Shown here: in pieces, positions 33,340 to 43,246 of the stretch
Position numbering within the stretch: the stretch's first letter is position 1
Layout of the letters: each line of letters starts with the position of its first letter
NCBI RefSeq assembly: GCF_014489555.1
Contig: NZ_CP060787.1
Span: forward strand, 1 to 64,000
DNA length: 64,000 nucleotides
From: Hymenobacter qilianensis
GTDB lineage: Bacteria; Bacteroidota; Bacteroidia; Cytophagales; Hymenobacteraceae
Reading direction: 5' to 3'
Notes under the pieces: generated by a model
What the model was told of the DNA's origin: nothing
Databases searched by the model: none
What the model saw: the letters and a program-made list of their open reading frames with translations, nothing else
Made by a program: the position numbers and the translations under genes

Positions 33340-33735
33340 TCAAGATTTAGATTGTTCGTGCTTGCTCTTTTCCAGCGGAGAAACGCCCCCATCAAAGCAT
33401 TTGAGGGTTGCTTGGAATTTGTCGAGGAGCTCCCGGTTCGGGAATACGAAGCGGTGAATGTTGCTATCCGGTGCTATCCTAGTGAGTTCAACCGGAACAT
33501 CAAGGTGGCGAAGCAAGCGTAGGACAAGGCGTATTTCTTCAGTTTTAAGGTTGCCGTTTTTAAGGTTTACAAGGGTGGTGTAAGGCAAGCCCCGCGCGTC
33601 ACAAAACGGTTTCAGTTCTCCTCTACCAAACATTTTTAGTCGGTAGGCGGCGTATCGTAGTCCATCCTCATAAGTAATGGTTAGGTCTAGATCAGGCTCT
33701 CCTAAAGGGGGAATGGTGTTGTCTTCTGAGTACAT
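33340..33735 (-). CDS. Hypothetical regulator with helix-turn-helix-like region
   Basis: 131 residues. The middle (FGRGELKPFCDARGLPYTTL then VNLKNGNLKTEEIRLVLRLL then RHLDVPVEL) looks like a HTH followed by a dimer helix. C-terminal Lys/Glu-rich. No named family. It lies 68 bases upstream of the TOPRIM gene on the same strand, and divergent from the tra operon, with a 373-base AT-rich gap between; it may regulate either. Confidence 0.55.
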   Translation of the reverse strand: MYSEDNTIPPLGEPDLDLTITYEDGLRYAAYRLKMFGRGELKPFCDARGLPYTTLVNLKNGNLKTEEIRLVLRLLRHLDVPVELTRIAPDSNIHRFVFPNRELLDKFQATLKCFDGGVSPLEKSKHEQSKS

Positions 33736-34108
33736 GGCTGGGAGGTGTGTTTGCAGGCCGTAAAAGTGGGCCTTTAGGGCGTGATATTGTATATACTGAA
33801 TTTACAAATACACGAATCCCTTGCTTGTCCTCCAAACCAAGCATACCCTGCTTGTCAACCTATCCCGCTATAATACAACCTAAAATACCAGGCAAAACTT
33901 TCGTTGAGAAAGCTGGGTGAGAGCAAATATATAATCCCAGTAGATTTAGTCCGATTAAAAAATGAAAATAAAATTATAAGCTTTTAACAACTATTGTATA
34001 ACTTACTATTGCACTCTTTCAACGAAGAAAATAATTTTATACTTTCTTTATAATTTGTTTATAATTATTTTATAAGTTTAGGTGAACTAAGGCCGTTAGC
34101 AGCCTATT
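33736..34108. other. AT-rich divergent intergenic region before the tra operon
   Basis: 373 bases between the divergent HTH gene and the tra operon. The half next to tra (33950-34090) is almost all A/T with several TATAA and TTTATAA stretches. Presumed to hold both promoters, but I cannot place the boxes with certainty. No gene or repeat array seen. Confidence 0.4.
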
Positions 34109-34783
34109 ATGTCACCTGTCTTATTTGTAGCGCTGGTTCTGGCCCCTGCTGTTGCTCTTATTGGGCTACTAGTATGGCGCTTTAAAAGCGCTCAAAAAGA
34201 GAAAAAAGAGGTTTTCACAGCTACTAGCAATCATAAGTCAATAAAGAACTTCCATTATCGCCCTGCGCCGTCCTTACCTACTCCTGTTGCTTCCCCACTA
34301 ACTGAAAGTGGCGCTCTTTCTCAGCTGATGCCGGAAGAGGATTTCTTACAAAAACAACAAAAGGAGATTCAAGAAGAAGTTGAACGCCTGGAAGCCGAAG
34401 AAGCTGAACGGCGTGAATTGGCCGAAGCTGCTACACAACCAACTACTAGACCTGCCGCAGCTACTACCAGCATTACAAATGCAGCAATAGATGAAACCAA
34501 AGCACCCGGTAGGCGCCCACCAGCCGCGAATGCAACAGATTCAGTATTAGACACCCTCAATTCAGATATAGTACCTGCTACGGCGTCGGCTGCGGAAGAT
34601 GAGGCAGTTCCGGATGCAGTTTATGATAATCCGCTGGGGGCGGCTGCGGCTGCCCCAACCAAGAACGATACAAATAATCGGGCGGCTGAGGTCGAGTTAC
34701 GCAAGCGCCAACGTGCCGCCAGACAACTTCAATCAGCCGGGCAAAAGAATATTCTCACCTCCCTGCTAGCGGAGAAAAAATAG
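34109..34783 (+). CDS. Membrane-anchored coiled-coil protein at the head of the tra operon
   Basis: 224 residues. One N-terminal membrane helix (LFVALVLAPAVALIGLLVW, residues 5-23), then basic KSAQKEKKEV, a Glu-rich coiled coil (LQKQQKEIQEEVERLEAEEA, about 82-101), a disordered Ala/Pro/Thr stretch and a basic C-terminal helix (ELRKRQRAARQLQSAGQ). No family recognised. It precedes TraE by 150 bases, so it may be a transfer accessory or scaffold protein. Confidence 0.6.
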   Translation: MSPVLFVALVLAPAVALIGLLVWRFKSAQKEKKEVFTATSNHKSIKNFHYRPAPSLPTPVASPLTESGALSQLMPEEDFLQKQQKEIQEEVERLEAEEAERRELAEAATQPTTRPAAATTSITNAAIDETKAPGRRPPAANATDSVLDTLNSDIVPATASAAEDEAVPDAVYDNPLGAAAAAPTKNDTNNRAAEVELRKRQRAARQLQSAGQKNILTSLLAEKK

Positions 34784-34934
34784 TGCTTCCCGGGACATAA
34801 GCCCCCTGATTATCAATCCTATAACTCTTTGCTAAGGCTTTACTCAAAAGTCAAGAATACGCCCCTTTCTAACCTGCTTATAGGGAGTTAAGCACCCTGC
34901 GGTTTTCATCTACTAACCACCAATTCTCCTTCCC

Positions 34935-35309
34935 ATGTTTACCAAATCTCTTTCCTTGGCTAACAAGCTGGCTGTTGCTGGTAAAGCCTACCAACCTTCT
35001 AAAGCGGAACGCCGCGCTTTCGCTTTACTATCAGCCCTGGCGCTGACCAATCGGGCTGCCTTTGCACAGGGTGCGCAAGCCGCACTAGAAGGAGTGCAAG
35101 AAACAGTACTGGGTATCGTGCAGGTAGTATTCGCTATCGGTCTTATCGTGTTTCTGGTCGTTGTGGTGCTAAAGTTCATGCGTGGTGCCCCGGATGCGCT
35201 GGGTTCGCTGGGCTGGCTCGTAGGTGCCGTTATCCTCTGGTTTGGCTTCCAACTCTTCAAAGACGACCTCGTCGGGGCTGTCGGTGGGGGACAAGGTGGG
35301 GTACGCTAG
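34935..35309 (+). CDS. traE: TraE-type conjugation protein (pilin/VirB2-like, DUF4134)
   Basis: 124 residues. Signal-like basic N-terminus, then two hydrophobic helices (VLGIVQVVFAIGLIVFLVVV, 55-75, and LGSLGWLVGAVILWFGFQLF, 89-108) separated by a short polar loop, as in small VirB2-like proteins. Tail glycine-rich. First of the canonical transfer-channel genes; followed by TraF 15 bases later. Confidence 0.8.
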   Translation: MFTKSLSLANKLAVAGKAYQPSKAERRAFALLSALALTNRAAFAQGAQAALEGVQETVLGIVQVVFAIGLIVFLVVVVLKFMRGAPDALGSLGWLVGAVILWFGFQLFKDDLVGAVGGGQGGVR

Positions 35310-35324
35310 GAAAGTAGTGCCCTC

Positions 35325-35645
35325 ATGCGCTCTTACAAATCAATTGAGCGACCAGCTCAGGTTCTGGGGATGAACCTCCAGGATTTGGGCATTTTGGTTG
35401 GCCTGTTCATGGGCTCGGTTCTGCTACTCGGCTTCCTGGGTATCATCGTCAAGATACCTCGCCTGGTGTACCTAATCGTGATAGTGGTAGAGGTCCTCTT
35501 ACTCCTTGGGTTTCGCTACCTCAGCAAGACCCAGCCGCCCGGCTTCCTGCTGGCCTGGGTGTCTTTCAAGTTCTCCCAACCCCGCCGTATTGCTGTGGGA
35601 CAACTTCCTTCCCCTCATGAAAAACCCAAAAACAAGCGCGTTTAA
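35325..35645 (+). CDS. traF: TraF-type conjugation protein (VirB3-like, DUF4133)
   Basis: 106 residues, with the start SIERPAQVLGMNLQDLGILV and two hydrophobic helices (GILVGLFMGSVLLLGFLGII and RLVYLIVIVVEVLLLLGF). It has the usual RPxxxxG start and the FSQPRR tail. VirB3-like proteins join the VirB4 ATPase to the membrane. Its end overlaps the start of TraG by 29 bases, indicating translational coupling. Confidence 0.8.
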   Translation: MRSYKSIERPAQVLGMNLQDLGILVGLFMGSVLLLGFLGIIVKIPRLVYLIVIVVEVLLLLGFRYLSKTQPPGFLLAWVSFKFSQPRRIAVGQLPSPHEKPKNKRV

Positions 35646-38226
35646 CGACGTGATGCCGGTTCATTCCTATGAGGATGACAAGGTGGTTTTTAAGGATGGC
35701 CGCGTAGCGGTGGGTTTCCTGGTTGAGCCAGCAGAAATGGAAAGCTGGAACGTGGAAGAGTATGAAGCCTTCCACTCAGCTCTGGTGGGTGCCATGCGCT
35801 CGCAGCCGGCAGGTATGATGTTGCAGAAAACGGATGGCTACTATGACCGTCCGTATCGGCAGGACAAAACCCAACAGACCTACTTTGAGGGGAAGATGAA
35901 TAAGCACTTTCACGAACGGCTGGTGCTGTTTCAAAAGTCTTATCTATTCCTCTCGTATGCGCCGGTTGCCGTGAAGTCGCCCAAGACTAACGCCCTGAAT
36001 GTGTTAGTAGCTCGGGCTGGTGAGGCGATTATGAAGAACCCTTACGCGCAGCTCGTCCAAACCTTGGAGGCGGCAGAAAGCAACGCTATTGAGTTTATCC
36101 AGGGGGTCAAGAACCTGTGCGGCGTTTCCTTCGAACGCCTGAGCAGCCAAGACATTCACAAACTGTACCTGCAATACTTCAACCTCAATTTCGACGGTCA
36201 GCCTACCCGCCAAGAGCGCGAAATAGGGAATGAGCTAGGTACCCTGGCCGTTGGGGAGCACAAAGTGAATATCCTGTCCATGGTGGGGCAGGGAACGGAT
36301 GCTTACCCGGCGGTCAGGAACGGCTACGGGGTAACCTCCCCCATGCTCTACCCTCTGACGCACGTTTTGCAGTGCCCCCATATTCTGACGCAAGCCATGA
36401 TTGTGCGGGATAGCCGGTCCGAACTAGGCAGCCTGGACAATGACCGCAAAATCAATAACACCCTCTCTTTTCTAGCTGGTCAGGACAACGCGCTGCGCGC
36501 CAAGGAAGTCGAGGAGTTTACCGCGGAAATACGGGCCAGTCAAAAGCAAATTGTGGGCCTGCACCTCTCGGTCATGCTGTGGGATACCAACGATACCAGC
36601 CGCCGTGAGAACGTGGACAAAGCCGCTTCAGCCTTCCGGTATATGTTCAACACGGAAAGCGTAGTAGAAAGCTATTTGGCGCTGCCACTTTTCTTCGGCT
36701 TGCTACCTGGCAACTCGTACCAGATTCCCGACCGCTGGCTAACCAGTACCACTGACCGGGCGGCTTGCTACACTCACTGGACGTCCACCTACAAGACGGA
36801 CCAGGTAGGAGAATACCTGGTAGACCGCTTCCGCAATCTGGTACAAGTAAACCTGTTCAATACCAAGCTGGAAAATCAGAACGCGATGGTGATTGGGCCT
36901 ACCGGTACGGGCAAAAGCTACACGTTTGGCAACCTGATTGTGCAGCGGTTCGAGAAGGGGGCACGGCAAATCATTATGGACGTGGGCGGCACGTACCGTA
37001 ACGTTATACAGTCGCTCAACGGGGAGCAATTCGGGAACACCTACTTCGAGTACGACCCGCAGCGGCCCATCGAGTTTAACCCCTTCATGGTACCTCGGGA
37101 TGAGGCTTCCCAAAAGTGGCTTTATGATGATGAGAAAACGGTTTTCCACCTCGCTCTAATTGCCGCGCTTTGGAAAGGTGGAGCCTCCGGCCTGGATAAG
37201 TCAGAGCGTACTATCCTTTCCCGCTTTCTGATTGAGTACTACCAGTACCTGAACAATGAGGATAAGCTAGGCCAAGCGGATGAGGAGTTTCCCGGTATGG
37301 AGAGCTTCTACAAGTTCGTGGAACGCTACGACGCTGAAATGCAAAAGCCTGTTTCTGCTCCCGGTGAAGGGGCCGTAGCAGACCCATTGGATGGGGCACG
37401 TCGGACCTACCAGAAGAACATGAAGTATATTGATATGCACCAATTTTTCTTGGTGATGAGTCAATATATCACGGGAGGCCGGTACGAGAAGGTACTGAAT
37501 GCGAAGCGTGATGTAGACCTGAGCGAACACCGGCTTATCTGCTTCGACCTAGCCAAGGTGCAAGCTGACCCCGACTTGTACCCGGTGGTCGCGATGCTCA
37601 TCACGGAGCTGAGCCTGGATCTGTTCCGCAAGTTCCCGGAAGCAGTGAAGTACATCGCCTTGGATGAAGCCTGGACGATGCTGAGCGGTGTCCTCTCGGA
37701 GTTTATTGAAAGTATGTACCGCACGATTCGGAAAACCAACGGTTCGGTAACGATCATCACGCAGGGTATCAACGAAATTGTAAACAGCAAAATCGGCTCG
37801 GCTATCATTACCAACTCGGGCACGAAAATCATTTTGCGGCACATCAACCCGGATTCGCTGGCGCAACTGCAAGCACCACTCGGTCTAACTGGCCACGAAA
37901 TGGATCTGATTAAGTCGGTGCGCGCTACTGACCACCTGCGGGAGTTCTTTATCAAGCAGGGCGATAAAGGAAAAGTGTTTGCCTTGGAAGCCTCTCCTCA
38001 GCTAGACGCTATCCTGACGTCTAAGCCCTTCGAGCGCAACCACTTGAATAGCCTGATTAAGTTTTATCAGCAGACCAACAAGCGGCCCAAAATTGACCCT
38101 GACGGTCGCCCGGTGCTGGCCCCGGATGGCACCCCGGAATACGAAGAAGTTAAAGTACAACGGCTGGACTACGCAGTAGAACAGTTTGTCGAGGATAAGC
38201 GCAACGGTAAACTCGGCGGGAAATGA
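35617..38226 (+). CDS. traG: TraG-type conjugation ATPase (VirB4 family)
   Basis: 869 residues from ATG 35617 (MKNPKTSAFNDVMPVHSYED); the open frame extends upstream but within traF. Walker A is in MVIGPTGTGKSYTFGN (about 427) and Walker B in YIALDEAWTMLSGVL (about 685). The signature EFIESMYRTIRKTNGSVTII and TQGINEIV follows, with the C-terminal conserved block FIKQGDKGKVFALEASPQLD. It powers assembly of the mating channel at the inner membrane. The stop overlaps the next start (ATGATG at 38223), so coupling is expected. Intact, unlike many neighbours. Confidence 0.93.
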   Translation: MKNPKTSAFNDVMPVHSYEDDKVVFKDGRVAVGFLVEPAEMESWNVEEYEAFHSALVGAMRSQPAGMMLQKTDGYYDRPYRQDKTQQTYFEGKMNKHFHERLVLFQKSYLFLSYAPVAVKSPKTNALNVLVARAGEAIMKNPYAQLVQTLEAAESNAIEFIQGVKNLCGVSFERLSSQDIHKLYLQYFNLNFDGQPTRQEREIGNELGTLAVGEHKVNILSMVGQGTDAYPAVRNGYGVTSPMLYPLTHVLQCPHILTQAMIVRDSRSELGSLDNDRKINNTLSFLAGQDNALRAKEVEEFTAEIRASQKQIVGLHLSVMLWDTNDTSRRENVDKAASAFRYMFNTESVVESYLALPLFFGLLPGNSYQIPDRWLTSTTDRAACYTHWTSTYKTDQVGEYLVDRFRNLVQVNLFNTKLENQNAMVIGPTGTGKSYTFGNLIVQRFEKGARQIIMDVGGTYRNVIQSLNGEQFGNTYFEYDPQRPIEFNPFMVPRDEASQKWLYDDEKTVFHLALIAALWKGGASGLDKSERTILSRFLIEYYQYLNNEDKLGQADEEFPGMESFYKFVERYDAEMQKPVSAPGEGAVADPLDGARRTYQKNMKYIDMHQFFLVMSQYITGGRYEKVLNAKRDVDLSEHRLICFDLAKVQADPDLYPVVAMLITELSLDLFRKFPEAVKYIALDEAWTMLSGVLSEFIESMYRTIRKTNGSVTIITQGINEIVNSKIGSAIITNSGTKIILRHINPDSLAQLQAPLGLTGHEMDLIKSVRATDHLREFFIKQGDKGKVFALEASPQLDAILTSKPFERNHLNSLIKFYQQTNKRPKIDPDGRPVLAPDGTPEYEEVKVQRLDYAVEQFVEDKRNGKLGGK

Positions 38227-39358
38227 TGGGAAACTTTCTAATGGTAGCCTTCGGAGTTGACCCGGGGTTTCTGCGCGCTTGTGACCAGACCCTAGAAATT
38301 GTGCTCATGGCCTGCCGCTTCATTACGCCTGCGCTAATGAGTATCGCCTTACTCTATACCATCTTCCGGGGGCTTATCAGCGGGAGTGGCTTAGCAATGG
38401 ATTGGGGGCCTATTCTGAAAGCGTGCTGGATATTCTTTCTGCTGTTCTTCTACAAGACCCTGCTCGATACGCTGGGGCTGGCCTTTCTGCCTTTACTGCT
38501 CTCTTCTCCACCGACCAATCCGCGGCTGAAGCGCTAACCGCGCTTACGACGCCTGCCCCGGTGGCGGCGGCGGCTAAGAGTGATGCTTTAGGCCTGGGTG
38601 ACGTGGTAACGGGGGCTGCGGCGATGATGACTAGTGTGGTTGAATCCATCAGCAACTTCACTTTCTCCGGCCTAATGACGCGGCTGTTCACGGCTACAAC
38701 CGTGCTGATTGTCCGCGAGGTGATGCTGTTTTTGCAGCAATTCATTCTCGGCTTTCTCTACGTCTGCGGGCCAATTGCGATGACCCTTTCCGTCATTCCG
38801 GCTTTTGGACAGCTAGCGATAAAGTGGCTGCAAAACTTCCTCGCGGTGCAGCTCTGGGGCCTTACGTTCGTGCTGCTGGATACGATGTATAGCTTCTTTG
38901 CTCAAACGCAGCAAGTAGCTGGCGGTATCCTGGCCAGCGGTGGGCTAGACCAATCAGTGAAGGATTCCAAGTTTATGCTCATGTCCGTGGGCTTCGTGCT
39001 GCTGTACGGAATGGTGCCCTGGCTAACCTCCTTGTTTATCGGCTCCTCCGCCGCGCAAGGCTTCGCTGGGCAAATGATTGGTTCAGCAGTAGGCGCGGCC
39101 ACATTTGCAGCGGGTGTCGCGGCTCCGGGTGGTGGGGGGTTGTCTTCGGCTATTGGCCGGGCAATGGGCAACGGTGGCTCTGGCGGTGGCGGCATAAGTG
39201 CTGGCGGTGGCAGCGGCAGTAGTGGTGGCGGGGGTAGTAGTGCTGGCACTGGGGAAACTTCTAGTAGCTCGGCTGCGGCTGGCTTACCCTCCATTACCAT
39301 GTCCGATGCGCTGAATCCATCTTACCGGCAACGGCCCTCCGGTCTCTGGACTTCTTAA
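38223..39358 (+). CDS. traJ: TraJ-type conjugation membrane protein (TrbL/VirB6-like; one frameshift)
   Basis: About 378 residues, with several membrane helices (FITPALMSIALLYTIFRGLI, VLIVREVMLFLQQFILGFLY, GPIAMTLSVIPAFGQLAIKW, FMLMSVGFVLLYGMVPW). The C-terminal 90 residues are a Gly/Ser-rich tail (GGSGGGGISAGGGSGSSGGG). The first part ends in a false stop; one extra G in the run 38474-38477 reads LLDTLGAGLSAFTALFSTDQ and joins both parts. TraJ forms the inner-membrane pore of the channel. Function assigned from position after TraG and topology. Confidence 0.78.
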
Positions 39359-39376
39359 CAACTTCCTCCCCTCCCT

Positions 39377-40025
39377 ATGAAAATCCCATCCCAAACTTTC
39401 GCGTGGCTATTCGGTCTGGGCCTAGTTAGTGGGTGCCAGTCGAGCGACCAGCAAGCGGCAGGAACTGAGGCTCCGGCGGCGGCACCAGCTGCTGCCGCTA
39501 CTTCTTCCCAAGCCAACTCTTCCGCCCCACTGCCCACTACGGCCCTAGACGTACGGCCCGCCGTCGAGCAGCTGCTGCCCCTGAGGGATACCTGGAAACG
39601 GTATCAGCTAAAACGCTCAAAGTAGAACCAATAGCCGTAGCTCTACCACCGCTGTGGGGCTCCCTGGAACCGGGAGCACCGCGAACGGCTCCTGGCTACC
39701 GGATTAGTTATGAGGCAGTTATTCAGTGGGTGCCTAAAGGGTATGGAAGTGGAAAAGTACCTGCAACCATGACGCTCTATGCCCCAACGGCAAGGACAGC
39801 CTAGCACGGTACAATCTAGGTGGAATGAACTACAATATTCCGGGTCAGGAGAAGTACACGGTATCGGAAATAGAACCGAACAAGCCCGTCACCGTGCGGG
39901 GCGTGCTGTACGCTTTCGCCGGTCAGAACAACCAGAATAAGCCCGCCCTAGTGGTGTACCCCTATCGCAATAAGGGTGGGGTAGCTGACCCGAGCAAAAT
40001 GACTTTTCTTTCCCTACCGCAATAG
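39377..40025 (+). CDS. Lipoprotein of the tra operon (two frameshifts)
   Basis: About 216 residues when repaired. Signal peptide with lipobox GLVSGC (Cys about 21), Ala-rich linker (residues 30-50), then a soluble domain. Two breaks occur: one in the C4 run 39578-39581 (adding C gives LLPPEGYLETVSAKTLKVEP) and one in C4 39782-39785 (adding C gives TLYAPNGKDSLARYNLGGMN). The end reads NQNKPALVVYPYRNKGGVAD. No family recognised. Located between TraJ and TraK, so it is probably an envelope part of the mating apparatus. Confidence 0.6.
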
Positions 40026-40090
40026 GGGCGGTGGGGAAGAAATGACTGCTGTCAAATTGACCAACTGTTGCCTTCTAACCAGTAAGTGAA

Positions 40091-40815
40091 ATGGACTCTG
40101 CAACCAATCTTAGTACCTCCTTCTCTACCATGCGGAATATCGCCATGGGAAGTATCCTGGCGCTGCTGCTCGTCGCTCTGGGCGCGGGCTACATAGTCTA
40201 TTGTATCAGTGAGAAAGCCGGACAACGGGTGTACGTGGTCAGCTCTACTGGCTCGGTGGCGGCGCTGTCTGCTCCGGCTACCGAATCGCATAGCAGCTAT
40301 GAGGCCCGTAACCTGGTGCGCAACTTCATGCAAACCATGTTTGGCCACGACCAATACACTTTCAAGGCCAACTTGGATGCTGCCCTGCCGCTTATTGAGG
40401 GTCGCGGGGGCCGGCGTATTTACGATGGCTTTGTGCGGGGCCAGGTACCCCAAAACTATGAGCGGTACGCGGCCCGCAACGTGGTAACGGTAGATAGTGT
40501 GCTGGTCGATATGAGCCGCCGCCCTTGGTCGGGTTCCGTGTACATCAAGCAGCGCATCTTCATTGGGGGTGAACAGAAAGAGCCGCTGCCCCTGGCCGCT
40601 AAGTTTAACCTGGAAGAAACCAACCGCTCGGATCAGAACCCTTACGGGTTGCTAATTACCAACTTCGACTATATCCCTTATCAGCCGAATCTATCCCGCC
40701 AGGAAAGGGAGCTACTCGAAGCCCAGGAGGCCGACCGCCAGCGCCGCCTCCTCGAAGCGCAACGGGGGCACAAGCTCCAGTTTCTGCTCCTGCACTTGCG
40801 GCTCCGGCTCAATAA
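40091..40815 (+). CDS. traK: TraK-type conjugation protein (VirB8-like role; one frameshift)
   Basis: About 241 residues. One N-terminal helix (GSILALLLVALGAGYIVYCI) with a short cytoplasmic start, then a periplasmic domain (NLVRNFMQTMFGHDQYTFKA, VPQNYERYAARNVVTVDSVL, GLLITNFDYIPYQPNLSRQE) and a basic coil. The frame runs past the true end because of a missing G in G5 40764-40768; repaired it reads AQRGAQAPVSAPALAAPAQ and stops at 40813-40815, in front of the TraN start. TraK proteins of this element type resemble VirB8, an inner-membrane assembly factor. Confidence 0.8.
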
Positions 40816-40835
40816 CCCTCTAATCAGTCTCCATC

Positions 40836-41759
40836 ATGCGTCCTTCCTTCCTCCCTGCGGTGCTGCTGAGCCTGGTGCTGCCCCTGCTACCTGTCTCGGT
40901 TACGTCGGCGCAAACCGTGCGCCCGATTGCTCAACAGTCGATCCGGGCGCAACGGCCCGTATCGGCGGCTAAGTCCAACGAGAACCTATTGGACGTGGCC
41001 GTATCGGATAGTTCTACTACCTACCTCGTTTTCGGTGGCCCGGTGTCCTTGGTAGACGTGGGCATGGCAGGCAACTATCTGGTTAAGATCGAAGCCAACG
41101 CCGTATTCGTGCGCGCTAAGCGCAAAAACGCGCCGCCTACCCCCCTGCTCATTCGCTACGGCTCCAAGTACTGGATGGGGCGGTTGGTCTATAGTAACCG
41201 GCCGGTTCTTCAACTCTACGATTTCCAGAAAGATGGCGCGCTGGGCTTCAGCAATAGCAGCTCGGCTGGCTCGGTTCCGGAGAATCAGCTGGCGATGGAC
41301 AAAGAGCAGGAACTGAAAAGCGACGTGGAGGGGAAGTTAACCAAGCTGCGCAAAGTAAAAGAAGAGCATCAGGCAGTCGCCGTGATCGATAATGACCTGG
41401 TACTGTCGCTGGCCAATGTGCGCAACGACAAGGAATTCACGTATCTGCGCTTCAAGGTTATCAATCACTCCGCCATTGATTACAACGTCGATTTCACTGA
41501 TTTCCAATTGGTAGAAAACGCCCAAAAGAAGTTTCTGGCGAAGAAAAAGAATGAAGCGCGCCGCCCCTTGGCGCCTTCGGGTGGGGCTGCTAATCAGACG
41601 ATTACGGGCCGCACGACCGGTTACCTGACCTATGCCATTCCCTTGTATGCTGCCACGGAACGGGGCTACCTGGAAGTAACCCTGCGTGAACTCAATGGCG
41701 CGCGGGTACTAGTGCTGCCGGTGCCTTCCCGGGTTATCAATCGGGCCTCACCCATTTAA
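40836..41759 (+). CDS. traN: TraN-type conjugation protein (VirB9-like, DUF4138)
   Basis: 307 residues. Signal peptide (LLSLVLPLLPVSVTSAQ) then DUF4138-like beta-rich domain (TTYLVFGGPVSLVDVGMAGN, YLVKIEANAVFVRAKR, LLIRYGSKYWMGRLVYS) and a second domain (YLRFKVINHSAIDYNVDFTD through RTTGYLTYAIPLYAATERGY). VirB9-like outer-membrane-associated part of the channel core. Starts 20 bases after TraK. Intact frame. Confidence 0.82.
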   Translation: MRPSFLPAVLLSLVLPLLPVSVTSAQTVRPIAQQSIRAQRPVSAAKSNENLLDVAVSDSSTTYLVFGGPVSLVDVGMAGNYLVKIEANAVFVRAKRKNAPPTPLLIRYGSKYWMGRLVYSNRPVLQLYDFQKDGALGFSNSSSAGSVPENQLAMDKEQELKSDVEGKLTKLRKVKEEHQAVAVIDNDLVLSLANVRNDKEFTYLRFKVINHSAIDYNVDFTDFQLVENAQKKFLAKKKNEARRPLAPSGGAANQTITGRTTGYLTYAIPLYAATERGYLEVTLRELNGARVLVLPVPSRVINRASPI

Positions 41760-41773
41760 TAGCTCTCAATCGC

Positions 41774-43212
41774 ATGGAACCTATCATGCCCCCTGACCGG
41801 CACGAGGCCGCGCCCCGCCCGGATACCGAACCTGCTGTCGCTACGGACAATATCCCGCCACAACAGCACCAGCCAGAATCAGCTCCGGCTACGCTCACAC
41901 CTGGTCAGACGTTGTTAAAGAACTGGGTGCCGCTTAGCGTATTGCTGGTGGTACTGCTCTTTAGTGGCTTATTTCTGTGGTTGCAGTCTGCTAAGGAAGC
42001 CGCCCGCCAACAGGCAGAACCGGTGGCGGCAGCTTCCGCTAACATTGAGCCGGCGATCAGCTCGGTAGCTGATAAGCCCCCGGTTCGCGTTGCCTCCCCG
42101 ACGGCGCAACTAGAGGCGCAACGGCGGGCGGAACTGGACGCGGCGGCGGCTCCTGCCCGTCCCACCGAGGAAGACGTAGTAGCCGTATTTGCCGTCGATA
42201 CTGCCGGCCGCAGCCAGCGGCTAAAGAATCGGGCGGCGGCGCAGGCAGCCGCTCGCCGGCAAGGGGAGCAGCAGCGCCTCGCGGCTCAGGACGTGGATAC
42301 GATAGAAACAACCGTGCAGGACCCGCAAACGGGCACCTACTCCGCTCGCACGGTGGTAGTACCCCGGCGGCGGTATAGCGCTGGTGCCTCCCCTTCGCGG
42401 CGCTCCGGTGCTGCTCGTGGAGCTCGTCGGTCTACGAGCCAGCTCCCGGCTACCGATACGGACGGTACCCCTTTTGAAACGGACCCGGACGTGCTGGCCA
42501 TGCTCAGCACGTCGCCCCCGGAAACCCGCGCCTCGTATGAGCGCATGACGGGGAGGCGGTATCGGGACCCTGCCCTGGCCGCCCAACAGATAGCAGCCCG
42601 CACTACCGCTGCCGGGGTGCGGATGGCTTTAACACGGTTAAAGTGGGTAACAACTCGTCCCGGATGATGGCCCAAGGTGGCCCGCAGCCAGCGCTCGTCC
42701 CGGACGTGTTTTTCAAGTGTGTGATCCATGGCGAACAGAAGGTGCGCGCTGGCTCGGTGGTGATTCTGCGCCTCCTGGAAGATGCAGTAATAAGTGGCGT
42801 AACCTTCCCCAGGAACCTGGTCTTTGCGGCGGTAGCTGAGGTGGGTACCAACAGTGTCAACCTGACAGTAGATCGTCTGGGGCCAACGCGAGTAGCAGCC
42901 CAAATCTACGACTTCAACTATATGCCCGGCATTATGATAGACCCGGCCAAAAAGATACAAAAGGACGCGATGATGGCTGGCAATGACCTGCAACGGCAAA
43001 CAACGCAGGAACTTAGCACCGCTATCGATCGCTCGGCTTCCGCGGCGAATTCAGTGGTTGGCGTCGGGGGCCGGATCGTGTCGAACGTCCTGTCTCGTCC
43101 GAAAACCCGCAGCCGGCTCCGGGACGTGTTATTGCCGGATGGCTACCCCATTCTGATCACGACGGCGGCGGCGGGGCAGCTGGACCCCTCGGCTTCTATC
43201 GGTAGTCGCTAA
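41774..43212 (+). CDS. traM: TraM-type conjugation protein (VirB10-like; one frameshift)
   Basis: About 479 residues. One N-terminal membrane helix (WVPLSVLLVVLLFSGLFLWL, about 51-70), a long Ala/Pro/Arg-rich periplasmic linker (80-240), and a C-terminal VirB10-like beta-barrel domain (VPDVFFKCVIHGEQKVRAGS, GVTFPRNLVFAAVAEVGTNS). The frame breaks in the G4 run 42614-42617; repaired it reads AAGGADGFNTVKVGNNSSRM. TraM spans the periplasm and links inner and outer parts of the channel. The end has PKTRSRLRDVLLPDGYPILI. Confidence 0.8.
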
Positions 43213-43246
43213 TCCTCGCCTTTCCTTCATCTTACCCCCTACGACA